DNA from: an uncultured Duncaniella sp.
Lineage (GTDB): Bacteria > Bacteroidota > Bacteroidia > Bacteroidales > Muribaculaceae
Direction: 5' to 3'
Length of the DNA: 51,693 bases
Assembly: GCA_910577335.1 (NCBI GenBank)
Contig: CAJTMJ010000022.1
Span: forward strand, 1 to 51,693
Under the pieces are notes generated by a model that was not told the origin of the DNA, did not search any database, and saw only the letters and a program-made list of their open reading frames with translations. Positions 6,216 to 15,889 of the stretch are shown one piece after another. The translations under genes were made by a program, and so were the position numbers. How positions within the stretch are numbered: position 1 is the first letter of the stretch; every line of letters begins with the position of its first letter.

Positions 6216-8930
6216 TTATTCTTCGATGGCAGCCTGGGCCGCAGCTACACGTGCGATGGGCACACGGAAGGGTGAGCAAGATACATAGTTCATGCCGAGA
6301 CGAGCGCAGAACTTAACTGATGAAGGTTCGCCGCCATGTTCGCCGCAGATACCCACTTTGAGTTCGGGCTTAGTGGCACGACCTTTCTCAACACCCATTC
6401 TTACGAGCTGACCAACACCTTCCTGATCGAGTACTTCAAACGGATCGGTCTTGATGATACCGTGTTCCTTGTAGAATTTGAGGAACTTGGGAGCATCGTC
6501 ACGAGAGAATCCGAAGGTCATCTGAGTCAAGTCGTTAGTACCGAATGAGAAGAAGTCGGCAACCTGTGCGATTTCATTGGCAGTGAGGGCTGCACGGGGA
6601 ACTTCGATCATAGTACCTACCTTGTAAGGTACGCTCTGACCTTTTTCTTCAAATACCTTAGCTGCAGTGATGTTGATGACATCAGCCTGATTCTGAATTT
6701 CCTTGAGTGAACCTACAAGAGGTATCATGATTTCAGGATGTACATCTATGCCACGAGCCTTAACAGCGAGAGCTGCTTCGATGATGGCGCGAGTTTGCAT
6801 CTCAGTGATTTCAGGATAAGTGATACCGAGACGGCAACCACGGTGACCAAGCATCGGGTTGAATTCCTCAAGTGAGTCAACCTTAGCCTTAACCTCTTCG
6901 AGGGTGAGACCCATTTCAGCTGCAAGCTCTTTCTGAGTAGCAGTCTGATGAGGCACGAATTCGTGCAACGGGGGATCGAGCAGACGGATAGTCACTCCGT
7001 AGCCGTCCATAGCTTCGAAGATACCTTCGAAGTCGCCGCGCTGCATGGGGAGAAGCTTAGCGAGTGCGTGACGACGACCTTCTTCGTCAGAAGCAAGAAT
7101 CATCTCACGTACAGCCTTGATACGGTCGCCTTCGAAGAACATGTGTTCTGTACGGCAAAGACCGATACCCTGTGCGCCGAAGTGACGTGCCTGCTTAGAG
7201 TCACGGGGAGTGTCGGCGTTAGTGCGGACAAGAGTCTTGGTGTACTTGGCAGCAAGATTCATGATTGCGCCGAAGTCACCGCCGAGTTCAGGTTCAGTAG
7301 TGGGAACGGGACCGTCATAAACTTCACCGGTAGAACCGTTGAGTGAGATCCAGTCACCTTCCTTATATACCTTACCACCCATTTCTACAGTCTTGGCAGC
7401 GTAGTCAACACGGATTTCACCAGCACCTGACACGCAGCATTTACCCATACCACGAGCCACAACGGCAGCGTGAGAAGTCATACCGCCACGCATTGTGAGG
7501 ATACCCTGAGCCACAGCCATACCACGGAGGTCTTCAGGAGAAGTTTCGATACGTACGAGAACGACTTTACGTTTCTTTTCCGACCAAGATTCAGCGTCTT
7601 CGGCAGAGAATACTATCTGACCAGCAGCTGCACCGGGTGATGCGGGAAGACCCTTGGCAACAACCTTCGCACGTTTGAGAGCTGCCTTGTCAAATACCGG
7701 GTGGAGAAGCTCGTCAAGTTTCTGAGGCTCCATACGGAGTAGGGTAGTCTTTTCATCGATTTCACCTGCACGGAGGAGATCCATGGCAATCTTCACCATA
7801 GCAGCGCCTGTGCGCTTACCGTTACGGGTCTGAAGCATCCAGAGCTTACCATCCTGAATGGTGAATTCCATATCCTGCATATCCTTGTAGTAGTCTTCAA
7901 GACGACCTGCGATAGCGATAAGCTCGGCAGCGCAAGTAGGCATTGACTCTTCAAGTGAAGGATATTTCTCAGCACGAACCTCTTCGCTGATACCCTGAAG
8001 GGCAGCCCAGCGGCGTGAACCTTCCACAGTGATCTGCTGAGGTGTGCGGATACCGGCAACCACATCCTCGCCCTGAGCGTTGATGAGGTATTCGCCGTTA
8101 AATATATTTTCACCGGTAGCGGCGTCACGGCTGAATGCCACGCCGGTAGCGGAATTGTTACCCATGTTACCGTAAACCATAGCCTGTACATTGACAGCGG
8201 TACCCCATTCTTCGGGTATCTGGTTCATACGGCGGTAGAGGATGGCGCGTTCGTTCATCCAGCTGTCAAACACAGCGCAGATACCGCCCCAAAGCTGTTC
8301 CCAAGCGTCATCGGGGAAGTCCTTGCCGGTACGTTCCTTAACTGCACCCTTGAAAAGCTTCACGAGGTTCTTGAGGTCGTCAACGTCAAGCTCAGTGTCG
8401 AGTTTCACGCCCTTTTCCTCTTTCACCTTATCCATGATTTCTTCAAACGGATCGATGTCAGCTTTGCTCTTAGGCTTCATGCCGAGCACGACATCGCCAT
8501 ACATCTGCACGAAACGGCGGTAGCTGTCCCATGCGAAGCGGGGATTGCCGCTCTTGTTGGCAAGAGATTCAACTGTGGCATCGTTCATACCGAGGTTGAG
8601 GACTGTATCCATCATACCGGGCATTGATGCGCGGGCACCTGAACGTACTGATACGAGAAGTGGATTAGCAGGGTCGTTAAACTTTGTGCCGGTGAGTGAC
8701 TCAACGTGGGCGATAGCTTCATGCACATCTTTGGTGAGATGTTTCACCACTTCGTCACGACCATACTGGGTATATTCTGTGCAGACTTCGGTAGTGATAG
8801 TGAAGCCGGGAGGAACAGGCATACCGAGAAGGTTCATTTCAGCAAGGTTCGCACCTTTGCCACCAAGGAGATTGCGCATTGAGGCATTACCCTCGGCTTT
8901 ACCATCTCCAAATGTATAAACTCTTTTCAT
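6216..8930 (-). CDS. ppdK: Pyruvate, phosphate dikinase
   Basis: This 904-aa cytosolic enzyme interconverts pyruvate, ATP and phosphate with phosphoenolpyruvate, AMP and pyrophosphate. In anaerobes it often runs in the glycolytic direction. The N-terminal ATP-grasp domain opens with the GGKGANLAEM motif. The swivelling domain carries the phospho-carrier His487 in GGMTSH. The C-terminal PEP/pyruvate TIM barrel ends with catalytic Cys862 in ICGEHGG and the YVSCSPFRVP signature. The length is usual for bacterial PPDK (about 870-910). It has its own promoter, a leader of about 130 nt containing a tandem 11-bp repeat, and a downstream terminator. Confidence 0.98.
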   Translation of the reverse strand: MKRVYTFGDGKAEGNASMRNLLGGKGANLAEMNLLGMPVPPGFTITTEVCTEYTQYGRDEVVKHLTKDVHEAIAHVESLTGTKFNDPANPLLVSVRSGARASMPGMMDTVLNLGMNDATVESLANKSGNPRFAWDSYRRFVQMYGDVVLGMKPKSKADIDPFEEIMDKVKEEKGVKLDTELDVDDLKNLVKLFKGAVKERTGKDFPDDAWEQLWGGICAVFDSWMNERAILYRRMNQIPEEWGTAVNVQAMVYGNMGNNSATGVAFSRDAATGENIFNGEYLINAQGEDVVAGIRTPQQITVEGSRRWAALQGISEEVRAEKYPSLEESMPTCAAELIAIAGRLEDYYKDMQDMEFTIQDGKLWMLQTRNGKRTGAAMVKIAMDLLRAGEIDEKTTLLRMEPQKLDELLHPVFDKAALKRAKVVAKGLPASPGAAAGQIVFSAEDAESWSEKKRKVVLVRIETSPEDLRGMAVAQGILTMRGGMTSHAAVVARGMGKCCVSGAGEIRVDYAAKTVEMGGKVYKEGDWISLNGSTGEVYDGPVPTTEPELGGDFGAIMNLAAKYTKTLVRTNADTPRDSKQARHFGAQGIGLCRTEHMFFEGDRIKAVREMILASDEEGRRHALAKLLPMQRGDFEGIFEAMDGYGVTIRLLDPPLHEFVPHQTATQKELAAEMGLTLEEVKAKVDSLEEFNPMLGHRGCRLGITYPEITEMQTRAIIEAALAVKARGIDVHPEIMIPLVGSLKEIQNQADVINITAAKVFEEKGQSVPYKVGTMIEVPRAALTANEIAQVADFFSFGTNDLTQMTFGFSRDDAPKFLKFYKEHGIIKTDPFEVLDQEGVGQLVRMGVEKGRATKPELKVGICGEHGGEPSSVKFCARLGMNYVSCSPFRVPIARVAAAQAAIEE

Positions 8931-8999
8931 TTGTGATTAGATATTGATATTATAATTCTTAATTTGATTTTATTCTATTTCTGTCTTATGTAGATTTAG

Positions 9000-9020
9000 A
9001 AGGTTAACTAAAGGTTAACT
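9000..9020. repeat. Tandem 11-bp repeat in the ppdK leader
   Basis: AAGGTTAACT occurs twice (9000-9009 and 9011-9020) in exact 11-bp register. Each copy contains the palindrome GTTAAC. Both copies lie downstream of the predicted ppdK transcription start, on about the same face of the helix, as expected for paired protein-binding sites. Confidence 0.5.
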
Positions 9021-9065
9021 TGATGGTAAAATGCTGACTCATGTGTTCAGCTCTTACATAATGTG

Positions 9066-9096
9066 CAAAGGTAGTGTTTTTTTTCAGTAGAGTCAA
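9066..9096 (-). promoter_or_regulatory. ppdK promoter
   Basis: On the minus strand, TTG (9096-9094) is followed after 20 nt by TACCTTTG (9073-9066). The implied start near 9060 gives a leader of about 130 nt. Confidence 0.65.
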
Positions 9097-9174
9097 GAAA
9101 ATTACTTAACTTTTATCAAAATTATAAATGATTAGTGTTGGAAGGGTATTTTAACTGAAAATAGATGAAATTAT

Positions 9175-9209
9175 ATAAAAAAGCTGTGCCGATATGGAAC
9201 CGGCACAGC
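9175..9209 (-). terminator. Terminator of the phosphatase-susC-susD unit
   Basis: A perfect 9-bp GC-rich stem (9183-9191 with 9201-9209) closes a 9-nt loop 34 nt past the susD stop. On the minus strand a run of T follows (9182-9177). Confidence 0.85.
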
Positions 9210-9242
9210 AAAAAGTCATTTAATTATGTTCTCTTGTATCGA

Positions 9243-10967
9243 TTATTGATCTACAAGTGAAGGATCGGCAGTCTTGTTATAGGTGAACTCTCTCTGAGGA
9301 ATGGCGGCACGCCAGCCGTTCATGAAGTCGGGCTGATAAGTGGCAGCGACAGTGGGAGGGAAGCTACCCATGTTCTCAATATTGTTTTTGTCGAAGGTTT
9401 TGAACTCAATAACCTCGTTCCAGCGTTTGTAGTCAAACCAGTTGAAACCTTCGCCCCAGAGTTCGAGACGGCGTTGAAGTTTTACCTCGTCGAGCAGTGC
9501 TGTGCCTGAAGTGGCGGGAATGGTATAGTTGGGATCACGCTTAGCCATTAGTTCCTTGAGGCAATTTACAGCAGTGGCATTGTCTCCGTTGTGGCAGGCA
9601 GCCTCAGCCTCTATGAGAAGCATTTCAGCACCGCGCATATAGGGGGGCCAGCAGGAAGTATAGCCGTCGGGCAGACCCTGGAATTTGAAGTGTACACCAA
9701 AAGCAATCCCCTTGCTATTAGTGGGATAGATACCTTTGATATCTTCAGGACGCAGGGATGCAAAACGCTTACCATATTCTTTGATGAAATCCCACATGGC
9801 TTTGTTTTTACCTTTCGGTTTTGAACCGGAGCCGGTGATTGAGACAAGATATGTTTGGTTCGAATAGAGGCTCGGATCAAAGAAGTCTTCTTCTGTAATA
9901 CCGAATTTGTCTGCCATCTCAGGAGCATGTTTCACACAGAGAGGACCGAAATAGAGCTGTGAGCGTACGTCAGTCTCTTTGAAATGCTTATAGAGGGAAT
10001 ATTCCATCGATGAGCTGTAGCCCCAGCTTTTTACATAGTGACCGTTGCAAGCGTAGTGAGGACCGAAGCCCCAGTAATATACACCTAAGGGATCCATTGC
10101 CGGTGCCCACATCCATTCATCGTTCACAGTCGAGAAGCCTGAAAGATAATCCTTCTCAGACATGATGGGATAGTCCTGACGTGCGTCATGAGCCATTTTC
10201 TGTGCTGTCTGATAGTCATCTTTCAGCAGAGCGAGACGGGCTAAAAGACCACGAGCCACGTTCTCATCGACGAAGAAAAGCTGGTCGCCACGTTTCTTCG
10301 ACGATCTTTCGAAGCAGGCAATAGCCTCGTTGAGATCATTGTAGAGTTGGTCATAGACCTCGTTGCAAGTACTGAACTGCTTGTCGTTGGGCTCGCCAGA
10401 CTTGATACGGAATACGATACAATACTTATTACCATTATCAGAGTCAATCCAGCGTGGAGCATATACCTGCATGAGACGTGTATATGCATGAGCTCGCATG
10501 GTAAGTGCTGAAGCTTTTAGCCAAAGTTCATTATCATTAGTGGTTTCGTCGTTGATATTACTCAGAATAGAGTTGGCTGAACCTATGATGGAGTAAGCGT
10601 AGTTATACATCCAAACGGTCCACCAGCCATTGTTCATATATCGAAAGTTTGCTGGTTTGCAGCCTGATGCTAAATATCTGGTAATTTCGCTCGCATTGTT
10701 GTCTGGACCAAGACCTTCGCCGTAAACGTTGGCAAAGAATGTTTCGCCCGATGCATTAAGGTTGCCATTTTTAAGATCGTCGAATTGACGTTGCATCTGA
10801 CGAACGAGGCCGGTTACAGCCGCATTAGCACCTTCTTCCGACGAATTTACAGTCACAGAGGAAATGCTTGTTTGGGGCTCTTCGCTAAGGAAGTCGTCGC
10901 CGCATGAAACCAATGCCGGAGTCATTAGTGCCACAGCGAGGCTGCCGATAATATATCTATTTTTCAT
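9243..10967 (-). CDS. SusD/RagB family nutrient-binding lipoprotein
   Basis: This 574-aa protein has a lipoprotein signal peptide with Cys22 (lipobox ALVSC), followed by GDDFLSEEP, the usual opening of mature SusD proteins. The body has the helix-rich TPR-like SusD fold pattern (for example LWLKASALTMRAHAYTRL) and a C-terminal segment with RRLELWGEGFNWFDYKRW, a hallmark of the family. It would sit on the cell surface as a lid over the SusC channel encoded 26 nt upstream. No glycan-active enzyme is adjacent; the only enzyme in the unit is a histidine phosphatase. The ligand is therefore more likely phosphorylated than a plain glycan, which is inference. Confidence 0.95.
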   Translation of the reverse strand: MKNRYIIGSLAVALMTPALVSCGDDFLSEEPQTSISSVTVNSSEEGANAAVTGLVRQMQRQFDDLKNGNLNASGETFFANVYGEGLGPDNNASEITRYLASGCKPANFRYMNNGWWTVWMYNYAYSIIGSANSILSNINDETTNDNELWLKASALTMRAHAYTRLMQVYAPRWIDSDNGNKYCIVFRIKSGEPNDKQFSTCNEVYDQLYNDLNEAIACFERSSKKRGDQLFFVDENVARGLLARLALLKDDYQTAQKMAHDARQDYPIMSEKDYLSGFSTVNDEWMWAPAMDPLGVYYWGFGPHYACNGHYVKSWGYSSSMEYSLYKHFKETDVRSQLYFGPLCVKHAPEMADKFGITEEDFFDPSLYSNQTYLVSITGSGSKPKGKNKAMWDFIKEYGKRFASLRPEDIKGIYPTNSKGIAFGVHFKFQGLPDGYTSCWPPYMRGAEMLLIEAEAACHNGDNATAVNCLKELMAKRDPNYTIPATSGTALLDEVKLQRRLELWGEGFNWFDYKRWNEVIEFKTFDKNNIENMGSFPPTVAATYQPDFMNGWRAAIPQREFTYNKTADPSLVDQ

Positions 10968-10993
10968 ATTGTTTCAGTTTTAATTGTGGTGTT

Positions 10994-13900
10994 TTAGAAA
11001 CGTGCTGTGATTTCGAAAGAATATACGCGTGAAGGAACGAAGTAGTTGCCCTGACTGCCTGAATAGCTATAGGTCGGGTTCATACCACGGAGTTTGGTGA
11101 AGAGTTTTACGTTGTCGATAGAGAGACCGGCACTGAGACCACGAAGACTGAGAGGCGCAACCCATTTTCTGGGGAGGTCGTAATTGATGTTGAGATTCTT
11201 GAATGCAAGATAGCTGCTTGAAATTAAGAAACGGTCACTACTTGCGTTGCTGTTGCTGGAGTTGACTGTATTAATCTGCGGTCGGATGTTAGGATTTACT
11301 CTGTTTTCATCAGTGATGCCCTCAGCCATGTCTGGAGTCCAGGAGTTGGTGATGGCGTCAACATGAAGTGATGAACCGGCACTTGGTGTAAGCATACCAC
11401 TGTAGACTGTGTTAAGTGTCTTGCCACCGAGACTATAGGTGAAAAGTGCGCTCACAGTGAGTCCTTTCCAACGGAGATTGGTTCCGAATGAACCATAGAC
11501 AGTCGGAAGAGAAGTGCCACGGAAATGTCTGGACGCAAACGAAGTACTGGTGGTATAGTATCTGTCACCGATCTTTACGAGAGCGTTGCTCTTTTCAGCA
11601 TTGTCGAGGTTTGACTGCCATTTTGTTTCGTCAAATTCCCAAACACCTGTGCCCTGTCCGTTTTCATTTAACACTTCTGTTTCGAAAGCGTGGGAATCCT
11701 GATTGATTTCATAGAGTGACTGACCGGTAGTCATGTCCACACCAGCCCACTTATAGGTATAGTATTCGTAACGGCTCTTGCCTTCAACGAGTGCGCGGGG
11801 TGAGTTCCAAAGGTTACCTGCGGGGAGTTTAGTGATTTTGTTCTTGATGAATGTAGCGTCTACGTGAGCCGACCAGTTGAAATCCTTAGTGCGGATAATG
11901 TCACCGCTGACCAAGATCTCCCAACCGGTGTTTCTCATGTTACCGATGTTCTGCCACTGTGACATTGATTCGCCACCACCATCGACACCGTTGGATGGAG
12001 CCTGAGGTACGTTAAAGAGAAGGTCGGCGTTTACACGTGAGAAGAAACCTACAGAAGCGTTGAGACGGCTGTTAAAGAAGTAGCCTTCAAGAGCGAGGTC
12101 AAGAGTCTTGGTTGACTCCCAACGGATATTTTTATTACCGAGTGTGGAAGGGAACACAGAGGGATTTCCGTCAAGAGTATGACTATATTTCGACCACAGG
12201 TCGTATGTGGGATAGTAGTTGCTGGTGTAGTCGTTACCGGCTGTACCGTAAGCGGCACGGAGTTTGAGCTGATTGATCCATTCCACTTCCTTAAGGAATT
12301 TTTCCTTGTTGATGATCCAGCTTGCACCTAAGCTCCAGAAAGTACCCCAGCGGTTATCTTCGTCAAACTTACTTGAAGCGTCGCGTGAGAGGCTTGCCTC
12401 AAGGAAGTATTGGTTGTTCCAGTTGTAGCGGGCACGACCCATGAAGGTCTCTGTACGATAGCGGTAAGCGTAAGCTGATGTTCCTTCGTTTTCAGTGAAG
12501 TTGCTGAGATAGAAGTTGTCGGGGAAGAGCTGGTTCTTATTTTTTACCTCTGAATAGTTGTAATAGCGACTGTAGCTCTCATGGTTGAGCATGGCATCGA
12601 TGTGGTGTGCACCGTAGTCGTGTGACCAAGTGATATATTGTTGGAAATTAGTGGTCTCACGCTTGTAGAATGTTTTTGTGAGACGTCCGAATCCCTGTGC
12701 GGAACCTATGACGGGGCTGTCGTATTCGGTGTCTTCCTGACGGTAGCGGTTCATTGTTCCACGAACTGTTACCTCGAAGTTGTAAGGAAGGTAGATAGTT
12801 GCAAATGCGTTACCGTCAACAGAGAGGCGTTCGTAATCTTCGGAATTCGCACGGAGAATATATGCCTTATTGCTGGTGAAAGCTGCATAGCCGTCCATGG
12901 TATTCCAAATGGGTTTGCCGTTTTCATCACGGAGGATTTCGCCAGTTTTCCAGTCGTGAGCGTAATAGGGTAGACCCGGTGCGGTACCCTGATAAGACAT
13001 GGCATTTGAAGTCGATGAGAGGTTGTCGGTATCAAACTGTGGCTGGTTTGACTCAATTTCAGCGGCGGTTACGCCTAAACCGAACTTGAGGTAGTTGGTT
13101 GGACGATACTCAGAGTTAAGTCGGGCGTTCCAACGCTCGAAGTCGGTCTTGAGAAGGTAACCTTTTTCTTTTACATAACCGAGAGAAGCGTAGGCACTAA
13201 ATCTTTCTGATGCGCCGGATGCGCTAACGTTGTATTCCTGACGGTGACCGTTACGGGAGATGGCATCCCACCAGTCGGTATCGCTGTAGGCTGCGAGTGG
13301 GTCGAGGATAACGTTTCCGTTTGCGTCAAACACCTTGTCTCCGCCGTCAGTGACACTGCCGTCAGTACCTGTTCCGTAAAGATTGAGAACACCAGCCTCA
13401 GAGAAGAAGTTGCTAATGGTCTCCTTCATAGCTGATTCATAGGTAGGATAAACAGTGGGGTTGGAGGTTACCTTGCCGTTTGAGATAGCCTGAAGCATGG
13501 CTTCGTTCCAGCGGTTGTAGCCGAGACGTTTGTATTCTGGAAGGGCACGCTGATAGACACCCTGACGGATTTTTGCTGTAACTTCAATATTGCCGACATT
13601 CTTCGCTTTCTTGGTGGTGATGAGGACAACGCCGTTTGCGCCCTTTGCACCGTAAAGAGCGCAGGAGGCAGCGTCCTTCAACACTGAGATGCTTTCAACG
13701 TCGTTAGGGTTGATGTCGTTGTATTGGCCGCTCCATACCACACCGTCCACTACATAAAGAGGTGCGGTGGTACCGTTGATTGAGTTGATACCACGGATAA
13801 GAATGGCAGGAGATTCACCCGGAGTACCTGTAGAACCGTTGACCTGCACACCGGGAGCCATACCTTCGAGGGCTGAGGTGACAGAGGTCACGGGACGGCG

Positions 13901-14335
13901 CTGAATGTCCTTATCGCTGATGACCGCAACTGAACCTGTCAAAGATTCCTTGGAAGCAGTACCATAGGCCACAACGACAACCTCGTCAAGAGCCTTGATA
14001 TCTTCCTTCATTGTGATGTTGATCACAGAACGTTCTCCTACAGTTACGCTCTGGGTCATGTAACCGATATAGGAAAATTCAATTACAGCACCTTTTGATG
14101 CCTTAACTGAATATTTTCCGTCAAGGTCGGTGGCCATGCCGGTTTGGGTACCTTTTATGATAACAGATACACCGGGCATTGGCTCACCAGATTCATCGGT
14201 CACTGTACCCGTAATCGAACGGGTCTGTGCTGAGGCGTTAATAGCCAAAAATGCGCAGACGAGAAGCAGCATAATCCGGTTGAGGCATTTTGTTCCCCCC
14301 GATTTGCTAATAAATGTTAAAATTTCGTTTGCCAT
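10994..14335 (-). CDS. SusC/RagA family TonB-dependent outer-membrane transporter
   Basis: This 1113-aa protein has a signal peptide ending near NASA-Q37, with an unusually long 20-residue start before the hydrophobic core. A start at Met22 would give a conventional signal. A carboxypeptidase-D regulatory-like domain (about 38-112) contains GTVTDESGEPMPGVSV. A TonB-box-like DEVVVVAYG at 117-125 follows, then the plug domain with LYVVDGV and SVLKDAAS...YGAKGANGVV features. The remainder is a 22-strand-type barrel ending in the aromatic F typical of outer-membrane proteins. It pairs with the downstream SusD and lies 32 nt after the phosphatase gene. No FecR-interacting extension or adjacent ECF sigma gene is seen, so regulation is not of the sigma/anti-sigma type locally. 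Confidence 0.96.
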   Translation of the reverse strand: MANEILTFISKSGGTKCLNRIMLLLVCAFLAINASAQTRSITGTVTDESGEPMPGVSVIIKGTQTGMATDLDGKYSVKASKGAVIEFSYIGYMTQSVTVGERSVINITMKEDIKALDEVVVVAYGTASKESLTGSVAVISDKDIQRRPVTSVTSALEGMAPGVQVNGSTGTPGESPAILIRGINSINGTTAPLYVVDGVVWSGQYNDINPNDVESISVLKDAASCALYGAKGANGVVLITTKKAKNVGNIEVTAKIRQGVYQRALPEYKRLGYNRWNEAMLQAISNGKVTSNPTVYPTYESAMKETISNFFSEAGVLNLYGTGTDGSVTDGGDKVFDANGNVILDPLAAYSDTDWWDAISRNGHRQEYNVSASGASERFSAYASLGYVKEKGYLLKTDFERWNARLNSEYRPTNYLKFGLGVTAAEIESNQPQFDTDNLSSTSNAMSYQGTAPGLPYYAHDWKTGEILRDENGKPIWNTMDGYAAFTSNKAYILRANSEDYERLSVDGNAFATIYLPYNFEVTVRGTMNRYRQEDTEYDSPVIGSAQGFGRLTKTFYKRETTNFQQYITWSHDYGAHHIDAMLNHESYSRYYNYSEVKNKNQLFPDNFYLSNFTENEGTSAYAYRYRTETFMGRARYNWNNQYFLEASLSRDASSKFDEDNRWGTFWSLGASWIINKEKFLKEVEWINQLKLRAAYGTAGNDYTSNYYPTYDLWSKYSHTLDGNPSVFPSTLGNKNIRWESTKTLDLALEGYFFNSRLNASVGFFSRVNADLLFNVPQAPSNGVDGGGESMSQWQNIGNMRNTGWEILVSGDIIRTKDFNWSAHVDATFIKNKITKLPAGNLWNSPRALVEGKSRYEYYTYKWAGVDMTTGQSLYEINQDSHAFETEVLNENGQGTGVWEFDETKWQSNLDNAEKSNALVKIGDRYYTTSTSFASRHFRGTSLPTVYGSFGTNLRWKGLTVSALFTYSLGGKTLNTVYSGMLTPSAGSSLHVDAITNSWTPDMAEGITDENRVNPNIRPQINTVNSSNSNASSDRFLISSSYLAFKNLNINYDLPRKWVAPLSLRGLSAGLSIDNVKLFTKLRGMNPTYSYSGSQGNYFVPSRVYSFEITARF

Positions 14336-14367
14336 AAATGAGTATGATTGGAAAATAATTAAAATAA

Positions 14368-15696
14368 TTATTCGTTGAAAAGTGAGGGAAAAGCATCAAG
14401 CTTTTTCATGTAGTATTGTCTAAGGTCGTTCCATCGGTAATATGAGCCTTGTACCGGGACTATTGGGAGAGATGCTTCCGCTTCATTAAGCAGCACTTTT
14501 ACGAGCACATTGTCGGGAGAGATGGTTTTGTCGTTTTCTGGACGATAAAATATCATCTGAATGTTGCTTCCCATCGGGAAGATTTCATAATTACGCCAAT
14601 TGTCGGCAAGTGTGGTGAGGTCAGTAGTTTCGTAAGCGGCATTGTTAAGCTCCATAAGCACGGAGAGGGGGAGCAATATGGATTCATGCCCGAATCTCAG
14701 ATTCACACTTTGACGTGGTGAAATCATGGCTGTATCGGCTGACTCTATGATGTTGCGCAGCAGCACTCGCTGATTGTACGGCACACGGTTTTTAGTAAGA
14801 GGTGTGTTGCCTGCCGAGAGATACCAGTCGGCGTTGTTGGCAAGCCATTCGTTGTGAAGCTCTTCAGGAGTGAAGATGTCGTACATCGACTTCTGGTTGT
14901 CGTGGCTTTGGGTGTTGACAGCCACGTCGAAAATGTTATGGAACACCTCCATATCATCAAGGCTGTCGGTCACAAACTTACGGTCGGTGAATATCTTATT
15001 GAAAAATGCTTCAGGCTTTGGAAGTGATTTTGCGTATTCTTTGCCATACTTCTTTTCAGCAGCTCTTCCAAGTTTCTTAGCCACAGTGTCAGTGCTGTTG
15101 TAGGCAAGAATTTTCTGGGTGGTGCGTGAAGCGTCGCATGTTATTATCAGTTCGGGGCATAATGTCTGCATTTCGGCTATCTCGTTAGCCATGGAGAGGA
15201 TGCAACGTATCACCACTGTTGACTTGGCATCCACATGGGTGCCGGGTGTGAAGACTTCGGGAAAGTTAGCCACCATGCGGCGAGCTATGTCACGGTGCTG
15301 GCGGTGACCGAGAGGGGTGAGTTCGCCCACACGCCCCTTTGATGCGGTACGTATCTCTTTGAGCTGTTCGAGGAGTTCTTTTCCGCGAGGGGTCAGTTTC
15401 CCATATTTGTCGGCAAGCTCAAGCTGCTCTACCGGCTCGTCATACTTATCGTTGTTGAGAAGCCATCGGCTGCCATGACGTCCGTAATGCTCGATATGGA
15501 ATGGCGCATATCCTTCGGGTGCATCACTCAATGTCGGCAATCCATAGTCGGGACGTGGATAGGCGAGATATTGACTCCCTGCCTGATAAGGATCTACCAA
15601 GGAAGCTTGGCGATTCTCCGCATTTCCCGTTAACAATAGAAATGCTGTCGCAATGACGCAGAGAGAACGTCTACATTTGTTACTGCTGGCTTTCAT
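14368..15696 (-). CDS. Histidine-type phosphatase, MINPP (inositol polyphosphate phosphatase)-like
   Basis: This 442-aa protein has a basic start and a hydrophobic signal segment (about residues 11-25), so it is predicted to be exported. The phosphate-accepting motif R73-H-G-S-R77 is clear, and a second motif H337-E338 replaces the H-D pair of ordinary acid phosphatases. From family knowledge, HE or HAE at this place is typical of MINPP-type enzymes that strip phosphates from inositol phosphates, including gut Bacteroides enzymes. ELTPLGHRQH near 125-134 is also typical. It is the first gene of a unit with susC and susD (32-nt gap), suggesting the phosphatase acts on the imported or surface-captured ligand. 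Phytate or lower inositol phosphates are the leading guess; sugar phosphates are the alternative. Confidence 0.85.
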   Translation of the reverse strand: MKASSNKCRRSLCVIATAFLLLTGNAENRQASLVDPYQAGSQYLAYPRPDYGLPTLSDAPEGYAPFHIEHYGRHGSRWLLNNDKYDEPVEQLELADKYGKLTPRGKELLEQLKEIRTASKGRVGELTPLGHRQHRDIARRMVANFPEVFTPGTHVDAKSTVVIRCILSMANEIAEMQTLCPELIITCDASRTTQKILAYNSTDTVAKKLGRAAEKKYGKEYAKSLPKPEAFFNKIFTDRKFVTDSLDDMEVFHNIFDVAVNTQSHDNQKSMYDIFTPEELHNEWLANNADWYLSAGNTPLTKNRVPYNQRVLLRNIIESADTAMISPRQSVNLRFGHESILLPLSVLMELNNAAYETTDLTTLADNWRNYEIFPMGSNIQMIFYRPENDKTISPDNVLVKVLLNEAEASLPIVPVQGSYYRWNDLRQYYMKKLDAFPSLFNE

Positions 15697-15764
15697 GATT
15701 AACTATTAAACTTGTAATTCACCAAAATGAATTAACACAGATTTACACTTTGAAAGAATAATTG

Positions 15765-15772
15765 CAAATGTA
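15765..15772 (-). promoter_or_regulatory. -7 box before the phosphatase-susCD unit
   Basis: On the minus strand TACATTTG matches TAnnTTTG and lies 69 nt before the phosphatase start. There is no TTG at the expected -33 place, so an activator may be needed; that last point is inference. Confidence 0.45.
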
Positions 15773-15889
15773 ATTAATAATTAACGTAAAATCTCTCACG
15801 TAGTGTTAAAATGAGTTAAATTGAGGGGTTTTTTTAGAAAATTGCCAGATTTTGTTACGAAATAATTAGTTTATGTTGCGTTTTTGTGA

